Of a stretch of DNA of 64,000 bases, positions 51,204-60,226 are shown in pieces. Numbering within the stretch: position 1 is the first letter of the stretch; every line of letters starts with the position of its first letter. The notes under the pieces were generated by a model. That model saw only the letters and a program-made list of their open reading frames with translations, was not told where the DNA came from and ran no database searches. This DNA is from Nibrella saemangeumensis (GTDB taxonomy: Bacteria; Bacteroidota; Bacteroidia; Cytophagales; Spirosomataceae): positions 159,357 to 223,356 of the forward strand of contig NZ_BAABHD010000012.1 of assembly GCF_039541915.1 (NCBI RefSeq), read 5' to 3'. A program made the translations under genes and the position numbers.

Positions 51204-51591
51204 TTTTGGGATACGTATAGGGTACGCTGTTCAAAACAGGGTGGGCCATTCATTTGCCCCAGAGAATTCTCGGAAAATTACCATTTATCACGACCTCTCC
51301 TTTTATACTCACCTTCAGCTACATACGGCATGAAGCTTACCATATGTCTGGTATAGCCTGGCTTTTGTCAACTTTGGCATCGTTCCCGGTAACGATTGCG
51401 TAAATAAACTTCCCTGCTTGCTAGGTATTCTCCGGCTATTAAGAGAACCTTTTCAGGTAGTTAGCGCTGAACAGGTCATCGGACTGAACAGACAATCTCG
51501 AAAAAGTATAATTTTTTGTCAGGGTTTTTCAACAATACCCTAGCCAAAGCAACCAGATGTTCTCCACCCTTTAACCCATTGCAAATCATTT
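51204..51591. other. Upstream region of the SusC/SusD pair
   Basis: 388 bases without a supported gene. It holds CAACTTTG (51369-51376, a weak -7 match) and directly after it the inverted pair ATCGTT-CCCGGT-AACGAT (51379-51396), which could be an operator of the GntR/LacI size class. A T-rich run precedes the start. No ECF anti-sigma or hybrid two-component gene lies next to it. Confidence 0.35.
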
Positions 51592-54500
51592 ATGCAGATG
51601 CTAAAACTTTTACAGACAACCTCCGCGTTCTGTCTGCTGGCCCTGTCGGGGTATGCGCAGGGCAGCGATACAGCCCCGGTTCTGCTGGCCCGAAACACAG
51701 CCGCCACCGCTGATCCCCTTGCCTCGAAGCCCCGTACGCTGAACAACCTGGGCGTGTTTGCCATCACGGGTAAAGTAATCGACGACACCAACCAGCCTAT
51801 ACCAGGGGTCAGTATTGTATTGAAAGGCACCACCACCGGTACCAGTTCGGCGGCCGACGGTTCCTACAAACTGACGATACCTGACGGAAACGGTACCCTC
51901 GTCTACTCGTTTGTAGGCTATAAAAGCCAGGAAGTTGCGGTGAGCAACCGCTCTGTCATTGACATCAGGCTGGAGACCGATACCAAAGCGCTGCAGGAAG
52001 TGGTAGTAGTCGGCTACGGCACCATGAAAAAGAGCGACGTTACCGGCGCTATCACGTCAGTAAAAACGAAAGAGCTGCTCGCTATCCCGAGTACCAACGC
52101 CCTGCGTTCCCTCCAGGGTAAAGTAGCGGGTCTGGACATTACCCAAAACTCGGGCCAGCCGGGTTCCAGCGTCAGCATCGTGCTGCGCGGTAACCGATCG
52201 CTGCGGGCCGATAACCAGCCGCTGGTGCTGGTAGATGGTATCCAGTACGGCTCGTTTGTCGATATTAACCCGACAGATATTGAGTCGGTCGAAGTGCTGA
52301 AAGATATTGCCTCGACAGCCATCTACGGAACGCGGGGTGCCAACGGGGTCATTATCATTACCACCAAAAAAGGCTCGACAGGCGGCCGGTCGACCCTCTC
52401 ATTCAACGCCTACGTATCCAGCTACCAGAAAGGCAAATACCCCCGGATGATGAACGGCGACGAGTATGCCCAACTGAAGCGGGAAGCCTATCGCACTACC
52501 AACGGGGACGTGTACAGGGCCGACAAAGACATTTTCCAGGTAACCGAACTAGACTACTTACAGAACCGGCAGTTTGAAGACTGGCAACGCTACGTGTTCC
52601 ACAACGGGCTGCTGCAGAACTACGAAGTTAACCTGACGGGCGGCAATGAGAAGACGGCCTTCTCCGTATCCGGCGGGTATCAGCGCGACAGAGGGCTGTT
52701 GCTGGACGATGTGTTCCGGCGGGTGAACGGCAAGGTAAGCGTCGACCACAAAATCTCCAGCCGCTTCAAGGTGGGCGTCAACGCGATCTATACCTTCAAG
52801 AACCAGGACAAGCGGGACAACCCGCTGAACATGGCCAATAAAATCCTGCCCATTGCCAAAGCTTTTGATGACAACGGCAAACTAAACATCTACCCGGCTC
52901 CGGGCTACAGTGCGCAGTTTAATCCGCTGGCCGACGAGCAGCCGGGCGTGTTTGTCAACAATATTGTTGATAAGCGCCTGTTCTCGTCTGCCTACCTTGA
53001 CGTTAACCTTTACGAAGGTCTGCTCTTCAAATCAACCATCGGTCTAGACATCCGGGATTACCGCAACGGGTATTACCGGGGGCACAATACCCTGGCTAAC
53101 GTCGGCAGAAACTCAACGTCGGGCGTTAACCTCAACAACACCTTTAACTATACCTGGGAGAACACGCTGAACTACAACAAGACGGTTGGCAATCACAGTC
53201 TGCAGGGGTTACTGGGTACCAGTACGCTCGGCACCAATTACGAAGAGTTTACCACGGCCGGCAACAACCAGGCGTCTCCCATCACCGGCTTCTATGACCT
53301 GAACTCCAACACAGCCTCGAAGGCCATTGCCAGCCGGTTACGGCAGACGCGCATAGCCTCGTTCTTCGGGCGGGTCAATTATAAATTCATGGATCGCTAT
53401 AGCCTGCAGGCATCCCTGCGGACGGATGGCTCCTCGGTACTGGCACAGGGCCACAAATGGGGGTACTTCCCGTCGGTATCGGCCGCCTGGCGCGTTGTAG
53501 AAGAGCCGTTCATGCAGAACTCGAACCTGTTCAGCGACCTGAAAGTGCGGGCGAGCTGGGGTAAATCCGGCAACAGTGCTATTGATCCATACGCTACCCT
53601 GGGCGGACTGTCCCTCTCGGCCTATGCGTTTGGCACCACGGCGGCTTACGGCTACTGGCCCAGCGTCATTCCGAACCCGAACCTGACCTGGGAAACCACC
53701 GCAACGTACAACGCGGGTATCGACTTCGGCCTGCTGAACAACCGGATTGCCGGTAGCCTGGATATGTACCTGTCGCGCACCACCGATCTGCTGCTGCCCA
53801 GCCTGCTGCCACCGGCAACCGGCTACACGGAAGTAATGGAAAACATCGGCCAGACGCAGAACAAAGGCGTTGAGCTGACGCTGACCACGCAGAACATCGC
53901 CAGCCCGGCCCTGAAATGGTCGACCGACTGGACCGTCTCCCTGAACCGTGAAAAGATCGTCGCCCTGAACAACGGCGTAACCCGCAACGAGGCCAACAGC
54001 TGGTTTGTGGGCTCCCCTACCCGCGTGTTCTACGATTACAAAAAGATTGGTATCTGGCAACTAGGCGAAGAAGAAGCCGCCAAAGCCATGGGCGGCTACA
54101 AGCCGGGCGACGTTAAGGTAGCCGACCTGAACGGCAACGGCAAAATTGATCCGGGCGACCGTACGACCTTCTCCCGTGTGCCGAAGTTCACGTTCGGGGT
54201 CAACAACTCCTTTGAGTTTCAGAACTTCGACCTGAGTGTCTTTGTGTACGGGCGGATGGGGCAGTTTCTCAACTACGAATACAACACGGCCTACAAGCCC
54301 AGTGCCCTGGAAAATGCGTCGAACGTGGACTACTGGACACCCGAAAACCCGACTAATGCCTTCCCCCGTCCGAACAGCTCGTATTCGACCAACAACTACC
54401 TGTTCCAGTCGACGCTTGGCTACGTAGACGGCTCGTTCCTGAAGATCCGGGATATATCGCTGGGTTATAACCTGCCGAAAGCATTATCCAGCAAAATCGG

Positions 54501-54642
54501 GGTTGGCAAGTTGCGGGTTTACGGCACGGCACAAAACCAGTTTGTGTTCAGCAACCTTAAGGATTACGATCCCGAGCGTGGTGGTGATCTGAGTTTCCCC
54601 TTGTATAAGCAACTGATCTTCGGTGTCAACGCTAGCTTCTAA
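51592..54642 (+). CDS. SusC/RagA-family TonB-linked outer-membrane protein
   Basis: A 1,016-residue protein. A signal peptide (about 1-20) is followed by a carboxypeptidase-regulatory-like domain (about 58-130, ITGKVIDDTNQPIPGVSIVL), the SusC motif LQEVVVVGYG, a plug domain (about 145-260, including RSLQGKVAGLDI and ANGVIIITTKKG) and a large beta-barrel to the end. It imports large nutrients across the outer membrane with energy from TonB. No STN domain is present. It is followed by its SusD partner. Confidence 0.95.
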   Translation: MQMLKLLQTTSAFCLLALSGYAQGSDTAPVLLARNTAATADPLASKPRTLNNLGVFAITGKVIDDTNQPIPGVSIVLKGTTTGTSSAADGSYKLTIPDGNGTLVYSFVGYKSQEVAVSNRSVIDIRLETDTKALQEVVVVGYGTMKKSDVTGAITSVKTKELLAIPSTNALRSLQGKVAGLDITQNSGQPGSSVSIVLRGNRSLRADNQPLVLVDGIQYGSFVDINPTDIESVEVLKDIASTAIYGTRGANGVIIITTKKGSTGGRSTLSFNAYVSSYQKGKYPRMMNGDEYAQLKREAYRTTNGDVYRADKDIFQVTELDYLQNRQFEDWQRYVFHNGLLQNYEVNLTGGNEKTAFSVSGGYQRDRGLLLDDVFRRVNGKVSVDHKISSRFKVGVNAIYTFKNQDKRDNPLNMANKILPIAKAFDDNGKLNIYPAPGYSAQFNPLADEQPGVFVNNIVDKRLFSSAYLDVNLYEGLLFKSTIGLDIRDYRNGYYRGHNTLANVGRNSTSGVNLNNTFNYTWENTLNYNKTVGNHSLQGLLGTSTLGTNYEEFTTAGNNQASPITGFYDLNSNTASKAIASRLRQTRIASFFGRVNYKFMDRYSLQASLRTDGSSVLAQGHKWGYFPSVSAAWRVVEEPFMQNSNLFSDLKVRASWGKSGNSAIDPYATLGGLSLSAYAFGTTAAYGYWPSVIPNPNLTWETTATYNAGIDFGLLNNRIAGSLDMYLSRTTDLLLPSLLPPATGYTEVMENIGQTQNKGVELTLTTQNIASPALKWSTDWTVSLNREKIVALNNGVTRNEANSWFVGSPTRVFYDYKKIGIWQLGEEEAAKAMGGYKPGDVKVADLNGNGKIDPGDRTTFSRVPKFTFGVNNSFEFQNFDLSVFVYGRMGQFLNYEYNTAYKPSALENASNVDYWTPENPTNAFPRPNSSYSTNNYLFQSTLGYVDGSFLKIRDISLGYNLPKALSSKIGVGKLRVYGTAQNQFVFSNLKDYDPERGGDLSFPLYKQLIFGVNASF

Positions 54643-54686
54643 TCGAAACAGGCAGTGATTCCCCTCCCTATAAAACAAGACATTCG

Positions 54687-56369
54687 ATGAAGACCAACCT
54701 AATTACCTTAGTCATGCTGGTGTTTGCCCTGGGGCTGACATCCTGCGAGGATTTTCTCTCCGAAACCAACAAGAGCGGCCTGACGGAAGATCCGTTCTAC
54801 AAAACCGAACTGGGTATCACCAGTGCCGTCAATGCCAGTTATTCGGGAACACGGCTGTGGTACGGCAAAGAACACCCGTTTGGCTTTACCGAATCAGGGA
54901 CTGACCTGTATCTGCGCGGTGGCGACAACAAGGCCAACCAGATCTCCGATTATTCGGTGGATCTGAACGGAGCACAGACCAACCTGAAAGATTACTGGGT
55001 TCACCTGTACAAAGCGCTGAACGTCACCAACACGGCTATTTCGCTGTTGCCCAGCCCGCTGCTGAGCGAAAGTCTGAATAAGCAGTACGATGGCGAAACC
55101 AGATTTTTACGGGCCCTGTACCTGTCGCTGATCGCCGAGACCTGGGGTGGGGTGGTGCTGTACACCAAGCCGACCATTGGCGTGGTGACTACCGCCCAGC
55201 GTTCGTCGGTCGACGATTTTTACAAGGTCATTTTTGCGGACCTCGACGCAGCCATTGCCAGCCTGCCGGCCAGAAAATCAACCGACGGGCGCATTACGCA
55301 GGATGTGGCGAAGGCGCTTAAGGCCCGGCTGGCCCTGACCCGCGCCAGTCAGACCAACAATACCGCCCTTTACGCCGAAGCGGCTACGCTGGCCAGGGAC
55401 GTCATCAACAGTGGCCGGTATGCACTCTTCAGCGATTTTGCTTCGCTATGGGACATGAAGAACAGCGAAGGCGGTTCAAACTCGGAAGTAGTTTATTACG
55501 TCAACTACACCAGCGACGATACCATGAACGGCGACTATGATGCCACCGCAGGCAAAGGCAACAACGGCCACCTGTACTTTATTATGGTGTACGACAAGCA
55601 GCCGGGCATGGAACGTTCTGTGGCTTATGGCCGGCCGTTTCAGCGGTTTATGCCGACGCTCCGGCTGCTGGACCTGTATAACCAAAACGCCGACCAGCGG
55701 TATGCTGGCAGTTTCCAGACCGTGTGGAAAGCCAATATCCCCAACCTGAAAGCAGGTAGTGTTACCGGCTATCCGCAGATGAGCCTGGGCGACACCTCGA
55801 TCTACTTCCTGAAAAACAATGCCACCGCCAGTCAGATCGCACGGGCCAGCGGCCGGTACAAGATCTTCGACCGGAAGGCCATGTACAAAGAAGATGGTAC
55901 ACCGCTGGTTCGTTCGCAGTATATTCAGTTGAAGAAGTTCATGGACCCGACGCGCCTGACGGCCAATCAGGAGTGGAGTCCCCGGGATGCGTTTGTGATC
56001 CGTCTTTCCGAGCTGTACCTGATTGCCGCCGAAGCCCTGATGAAAACCAACCCGGCCGAAGCCGTTCAGTATGTTAATACGTTACGCACGAAGCGGGCCA
56101 TTGCGGGCAAGGAAGAAGCCATGAAGATAACAGCCGCCGATCTATCCATCGATTTTATTCTGGACGAACGCGCCCGCGAACTGGCCGGCGAGCAGATCCG
56201 CTGGTATGATCTGAAGCGGACGGGCAAGCTGGTTGAGTACGTGCAGAAATACAACCCGGATGCCAAAGCCAATATCAAAGAATTCCACCTGGTGCGCCCG
56301 ATTCCGCAGCTCCAGTTGGATGCGGTCACCAACAAGGATGAGTTCAAACAAAACCCCGGCTACAACTAA
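54687..56369 (+). CDS. SusD/RagB-family nutrient-binding lipoprotein
   Basis: A 560-residue lipoprotein with lipobox LTSC-E (about 17-21), then the SusD-like N-domain (DFLSETNKSGLTEDPFY) and RagB TPR-type helices, ending in the typical ILDERARELAGEQIRWYDLKR block (about 490-510). It is the surface lid of the SusC transporter and captures the ligand. It starts 44 bases after susC-like and ends at a terminator. No glycosidase is in the unit, so the substrate may not be a classic polysaccharide. Confidence 0.95.
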   Translation: MKTNLITLVMLVFALGLTSCEDFLSETNKSGLTEDPFYKTELGITSAVNASYSGTRLWYGKEHPFGFTESGTDLYLRGGDNKANQISDYSVDLNGAQTNLKDYWVHLYKALNVTNTAISLLPSPLLSESLNKQYDGETRFLRALYLSLIAETWGGVVLYTKPTIGVVTTAQRSSVDDFYKVIFADLDAAIASLPARKSTDGRITQDVAKALKARLALTRASQTNNTALYAEAATLARDVINSGRYALFSDFASLWDMKNSEGGSNSEVVYYVNYTSDDTMNGDYDATAGKGNNGHLYFIMVYDKQPGMERSVAYGRPFQRFMPTLRLLDLYNQNADQRYAGSFQTVWKANIPNLKAGSVTGYPQMSLGDTSIYFLKNNATASQIARASGRYKIFDRKAMYKEDGTPLVRSQYIQLKKFMDPTRLTANQEWSPRDAFVIRLSELYLIAAEALMKTNPAEAVQYVNTLRTKRAIAGKEEAMKITAADLSIDFILDERARELAGEQIRWYDLKRTGKLVEYVQKYNPDAKANIKEFHLVRPIPQLQLDAVTNKDEFKQNPGYN

Positions 56370-56403
56370 GCCGGTCAATCAATTTTAATTAAATCTTCCT
56401 CTC

Positions 56404-56441
56404 CAAAAACCGGCACGCATCCTGTGTGCCGGTTTCTTTTT
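56404..56441 (+). terminator. Rho-independent terminator after the SusD gene
   Basis: AAACCGGCAC and the complementary GTGCCGGTTT flank a small loop, followed by CTTTTTG. Confidence 0.8.
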
Positions 56442-56605
56442 GTATCATCCGCTGGTATAGAAGAACTCAACCAGGTAGCCAATCAGGAGTAATTTCTCCG
56501 AAACCGGCAAACGCAACGCTATACTTTAAACGTTGGCATTGTATCTTGTCGGTCCAACGGTGATCCAGCCCTTTGGCATCATTCTGTTCCAGCGTTTTCA
56601 GTGCC

Positions 56606-58093
56606 ATGTCTACTGCTTTATTCGCCCTCGATGATAAACCGCTTGATGTGCTGATTGTGGGGGCCGGCTTATCCGGTATCGGTACCGCTTACTGGCTGCA
56701 AAAAAAGTGCCCCACTAAACTATACGCCATTCTGGAAGCCCGTGATACACTTGGGGGTACCTGGGATTTTTTTCGATACCCCGGCATTCGGTCCGATTCC
56801 GATATGCATACGCTGGGCTACGCGTTCAAACCCTGGAGAAACCCCAGGGCCATTGCCGATGGCCCCTCCATCCGGCAATACATCGAGGAAACGGCTCACG
56901 AAAACGGCATTACTCAGCACATCCATTTTGGTTATAAGGTGGTCAGCGCTGCCTGGTCGAGTCAGGAGGCCTGCTGGCAGGTAGAAGCGGAGCATCGGTC
57001 CACAGGTACGCGCCATACCGTACGTACCCGGTTCCTGTACATGTGCAGTGGGTACTACAGCTACGAGGAGGCTTACCGGCCTGCGTTCGCCGGGGAGCAG
57101 GAATTCCAGGGGCAGGTTGTGTTACCGCAGTTCTGGCCCAAAGACCTGGATTACTCGGGTAAGCGGATCGTGGTGGTCGGTAGTGGAGCCACGGCGGTGA
57201 CCCTGGTACCCGCCATGGCGGAGTCGGCCGCGCACGTGACCATGCTGCAGCGCTCGCCTACGTACATCATTACCCTGCCGGGACAGGATGTGATTGCCCA
57301 GGGACTCCGGCGGTTTCTGCCCGAGCGCGTGGCGTATGGCATTACCCGCTGGAAGAACCTGACCCTTAGTATGCTCATGTACCGGTTAGCCCGGAGCCTC
57401 CCCCGACAAACCCGGAAGCGAATTATGAAACTGGCGGCCGACCAGCTTGGTCCCGGCCATGACGTGCATACCCACTTCAACCCCCGTTACAAGCCCTGGG
57501 ATCAACGACTTTGTATTGTGCCGGACGGCGACTTGTTTGAGGCTATTCGCGCAGGGCGGGCATCGGTGGTTACCGACGAAATAGACCACTTTACAGCCAA
57601 TGGGCTGCGGCTCAGGTCGGGGCAGGAGCTTCCGACCGATATTGTGGTCCTGGCAACGGGCCTGAAGATTAAGCTATTGGGTGGTATACAGGTGACGGTC
57701 GACGGTCAGCCTCTCCAGCCCAATCAGTTGATGGCTTATAAGGGAATGATGCTCAGCGATGTGCCTAATCTGGCCATTGCCTTTGGTTACACAAATGCCT
57801 CATGGACGCTGAAGACGGACCTGACCGCAGGCTACATATGCCGGCTGCTCAACTACATGGACCGCCACGGCCACGCCATTGCCGTACCCCGCCGGGAAGC
57901 CGACGTGCAACCGGAGCCGTTTCTGAACATAAACTCCGGCTACGTACAGCGCGCTCAGGATATACTTCCCCGGCAGGGCTCACGGCGGCCGTGGCGGGTA
58001 CACCAGAACTATTTACAGGATATGCTTACCATCCGCTTTGGTCGTATCAACGACGGCGTATTGCATTTCGGTCAAAAAGGCGTCATGCCATGA
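56606..58093 (+). CDS. FAD-containing monooxygenase, EthA-like (Baeyer-Villiger type) with altered fingerprint
   Basis: The ATG at 56606 gives 495 residues. FAD site VLIVGAGLSGIG (about 15-26), the GGTWDFFRYPGIRSDSDMHT block and the NADPH site IVVVGSGATAV (about 183-193) match EthA-type flavoprotein monooxygenases. The Baeyer-Villiger fingerprint F-x-G-x-x-x-H-x-x-x-W-P reads F-Q-G-Q-V-V-L-P-Q-F-W-P, with Leu173 in place of His. Oxidation of ketones to esters may therefore be changed or lost, and another oxygenation is possible. Single gene after the SusC/D unit. Confidence 0.87.
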   Translation: MSTALFALDDKPLDVLIVGAGLSGIGTAYWLQKKCPTKLYAILEARDTLGGTWDFFRYPGIRSDSDMHTLGYAFKPWRNPRAIADGPSIRQYIEETAHENGITQHIHFGYKVVSAAWSSQEACWQVEAEHRSTGTRHTVRTRFLYMCSGYYSYEEAYRPAFAGEQEFQGQVVLPQFWPKDLDYSGKRIVVVGSGATAVTLVPAMAESAAHVTMLQRSPTYIITLPGQDVIAQGLRRFLPERVAYGITRWKNLTLSMLMYRLARSLPRQTRKRIMKLAADQLGPGHDVHTHFNPRYKPWDQRLCIVPDGDLFEAIRAGRASVVTDEIDHFTANGLRLRSGQELPTDIVVLATGLKIKLLGGIQVTVDGQPLQPNQLMAYKGMMLSDVPNLAIAFGYTNASWTLKTDLTAGYICRLLNYMDRHGHAIAVPRREADVQPEPFLNINSGYVQRAQDILPRQGSRRPWRVHQNYLQDMLTIRFGRINDGVLHFGQKGVMP

Positions 58094-58142
58094 GCCGAAC
58101 AAATGGGGTGCCGAAGGACCGGGGCTGGCAGCAGGCTAAAGC

Positions 58143-58682
58143 CTACGCGGCCTGCTGCATCCCTTTCAGTTCCAGGATCAGGGTCCACTGCTCAGAGTCG
58201 AACCACTGGCGGATGGTCATATCGATCATGCCTTTATCAACGGCGTAGTACAGGGCTTCCATGACCTGCTGGTGCTTTTCGTCGGAGTGGCCGATCCGTA
58301 GAAAGTAATCCGCCAGAAAGCGCTGCTTATTAGTCTTCACCAGCGAATAGATCTGGCCAGTATCGGGGTCGCGGAGTTGGACCGGGTAGGCATTCCAGAA
58401 CTCCAGCCCGGCTTTCTCCCGGTCGGTTTCGAAAAGGTCTTTCCCTACTTCATCGGTCACCACAAAGAAATCGACGTAATAATACCCGTCTTTGTTCAGA
58501 TCGATGATAAAACCGCGGTCAATCAGGTCCTGAATCTCCTCCGCCGAAAACCCATTGCCTTCCTGTCCGTATTTATACAAAGCGGCATACTGCCGGCCAT
58601 GGGTCAGAAACAGGAAAACATACTGCGACGGCGTAATCCGGTAACGGATCAGCGCATCCAGGTTTATTTCTATATTCTTCAT
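58143..58682 (-). CDS. Hypothetical protein with a possible winged-helix N-terminus
   Basis: The ATG at 58682 gives 179 residues. The first ~75 residues (IRYRITPSQYVFLFLTHGRQ, FSAEEIQDLIDRGFIIDLNKDG) look like a small helix-turn-helix with a wing, and the remainder is helical and charged (HSDEKHQQVMEALYYAV). No Cys-rich, membrane or catalytic motif is seen. Similar small proteins are sometimes DNA-binding, but the family is not recognised. It converges on the monooxygenase gene (49 bases between stops). Confidence 0.6.
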   Translation of the reverse strand: MKNIEINLDALIRYRITPSQYVFLFLTHGRQYAALYKYGQEGNGFSAEEIQDLIDRGFIIDLNKDGYYYVDFFVVTDEVGKDLFETDREKAGLEFWNAYPVQLRDPDTGQIYSLVKTNKQRFLADYFLRIGHSDEKHQQVMEALYYAVDKGMIDMTIRQWFDSEQWTLILELKGMQQAA

Positions 58683-59070
58683 CACTATTCAGTTAAAGTT
58701 ACGGTACAACTCTTTTACAGCAAGTTAAAACGCAAAGCGGCAAATACAAATTATATCGCTGCTATTGTTTGTTTTTTAAAACAAAAAACCGGCAGAATAC
58801 AAATACCCGGTAGTTACTTTGGCTTTCCTGGTATAAAACAATTTATGGATGAGTATAATTCACATTCCTGCTGGAACTTTAAATACCCCTCCAGCCGGCC
58901 ACCCTAAAGGTGTCTACCAGCCGATCTTCGTAGCCGGCCGACACGGTTCAGCCGGTAAATCTGTCGGTTCGTCAGGCCGTTTTACCACCTGGAACGCCTG
59001 CCTGTTTTGTTTTACCGGGTTCTGCGACAACTTTGTAGCGTTACTTTTCCACACCACACACAGAAAGAAA
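58683..59070. other. Intergenic region between divergent genes
   Basis: 388 bases without a supported gene. The left third is AT-rich with TTTGTTTTTTAAAACAAA, a near palindrome. TTACTTTG and CAACTTTG (58 bases before the next start) are weak matches to -7 elements. A long frame continues into the next gene but has poor coding character before its ATG. Confidence 0.4.
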
Positions 59071-59418
59071 ATGAAAACGTTATCCCGGCAACTGCTGTAT
59101 GTGAGCCTGCTGGCAGCCAGCATCGTCTCGTGTAAGCACAACAATGATCCCGAACCGCAGAAGATCAGTAAGATCGTGTTCTGGACAAGCAACGACGCCG
59201 TCAAGAACATTAAGGTTGATTGCTACGTAGACGGCAGAAAAATCGGTACGCTCTCAAGAATAACCGATGACGCTCCTGGCTGCAGCGATACCAAATCACC
59301 CGTGGCTACGGTAGAGCCAGGCAGCCACTATTGCGAGTTCCGGGCCGCCAACGGTCAGACCATTGAAGTTGACCTCGATACGGAAGCCAATCAGTGCTAT
59401 GATGTAGAATTATTCTAA
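59071..59418 (+). CDS. Small lipoprotein, unknown
   Basis: The start was placed at the ATG 59071 because it opens a lipoprotein signal (MKTLSRQLLYVSLLAASIVSC). The product has 115 residues; the mature part is a small beta domain (KIVFWTSNDAVKNIKVDCYVD) with three further Cys in CSDT, HYCEF and NQCYDV that may pair in the periplasm. Homologues of this kind are common in Cytophagales, with no known function. It ends at a terminator. Confidence 0.7.
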   Translation: MKTLSRQLLYVSLLAASIVSCKHNNDPEPQKISKIVFWTSNDAVKNIKVDCYVDGRKIGTLSRITDDAPGCSDTKSPVATVEPGSHYCEFRAANGQTIEVDLDTEANQCYDVELF

Positions 59419-59438
59419 TCCCACCATTCAACTCTCCA

Positions 59439-59474
59439 CGAAGGCGACCGGGAATCCGGCCGCCTTCTTTTTTT
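59439..59474 (+). terminator. Rho-independent terminator of the small lipoprotein gene
   Basis: GAAGGCG pairs with CGCCTTC (with an inner CCGG/CCGG pair), followed by a run of eight T. Confidence 0.85.
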
Positions 59475-59492
59475 ACCGGCTGGGCTATCAAC

Positions 59493-59517
59493 AAAAAATG
59501 CCGGCCATTGCCGGCAC
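59493..59517 (-). terminator. Terminator of the convergent lipoprotein gene
   Basis: TGCCGGC-CATT-GCCGGCA forms a tight hairpin with, on the minus strand, a T-run directly after it. Confidence 0.8.
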
Positions 59518-59532
59518 TGATGGAGAGAGTTT

Positions 59533-60003
59533 TTACTTTTTAGCAACAAACGTGAGGGTAATCCTCTCCTTTGTCCGCTGATCATAATCGCTCATATCAA
59601 AAATAATGTTGCTGCCGTCGGCATCGGCGATGTGGTCGCCTTCGAGATATATGCCGTACACTTTACCGACGGCTTTCACATCTAGCGCATCCAGCGTAAA
59701 GTCGATGTCCTCGTAGCCTTCCCGTTTCAGGGAGAAGAGCAAATCGACTTGTTTGGTTTTGTACTGCTTAAGCACAACCGTGCCGGATGCCACCGTTTTA
59801 CCGCCCTGCACCATTGGGAGCGTCGGCAGGCTCAGCTCCACGCTCTTGTTGGCAAACCGGAAGGAACTTATTTTGTAGGAACCGATTACGTTGGTCGCGG
59901 CCGGTTTCTCCGGCGCTGGTTCAGGCTGCGGATCAATTGGGGTGGTTTCTTTACACGCGCCCAGCGACAGGGCGACAAACAGGAGTACAACTAATTTTTT
60001 CAT
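59533..60003 (-). CDS. Small lipoprotein with beta-sandwich character, unknown
   Basis: The ATG at 60003 gives a clear lipoprotein leader (MKKLVVLLFVALSLGAC, lipobox LGAC) and 156 residues. A Pro/Glu-rich spacer follows (TPIDPQPEPAPEKPA), then strands such as VIGSYKISSFRFANKSVELS and ending RITLTFVAKK. The long frame upstream has no signal and is rejected. The pattern resembles small surface lipoproteins of unknown role. Convergent with the preceding lipoprotein gene. Confidence 0.7.
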   Translation of the reverse strand: MKKLVVLLFVALSLGACKETTPIDPQPEPAPEKPAATNVIGSYKISSFRFANKSVELSLPTLPMVQGGKTVASGTVVLKQYKTKQVDLLFSLKREGYEDIDFTLDALDVKAVGKVYGIYLEGDHIADADGSNIIFDMSDYDQRTKERITLTFVAKK

Positions 60004-60170
60004 GGTGTGAATCGTGTTTTTGTTTCGGAAGCAAAGGTACCCCGCCGTTGCTCCGCCAACAATCACCAAACGCCCCACTCGTCGGGATGCCTGTCTCAGT
60101 CGTAGAAAACCGATACCCGTATGTATTGAGTACCCGGTAAGCCGGCGCGACTGACGTTTTCCTTCAACAG

Positions 60171-60205
60171 AAAAGCGGTAGCCCCTTTTGGAGACTACCG
60201 CTTTT
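60171..60205 (-). terminator. Terminator after the larger DUF2382 gene
   Basis: AAAAGCGGTAG pairs with CTACCGCTTTT around a 13-base loop. It lies just downstream of the minus-strand stress-protein gene. Confidence 0.75.
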
Positions 60206-60226
60206 GGTCAGGGGCTTCAGCCTGGT

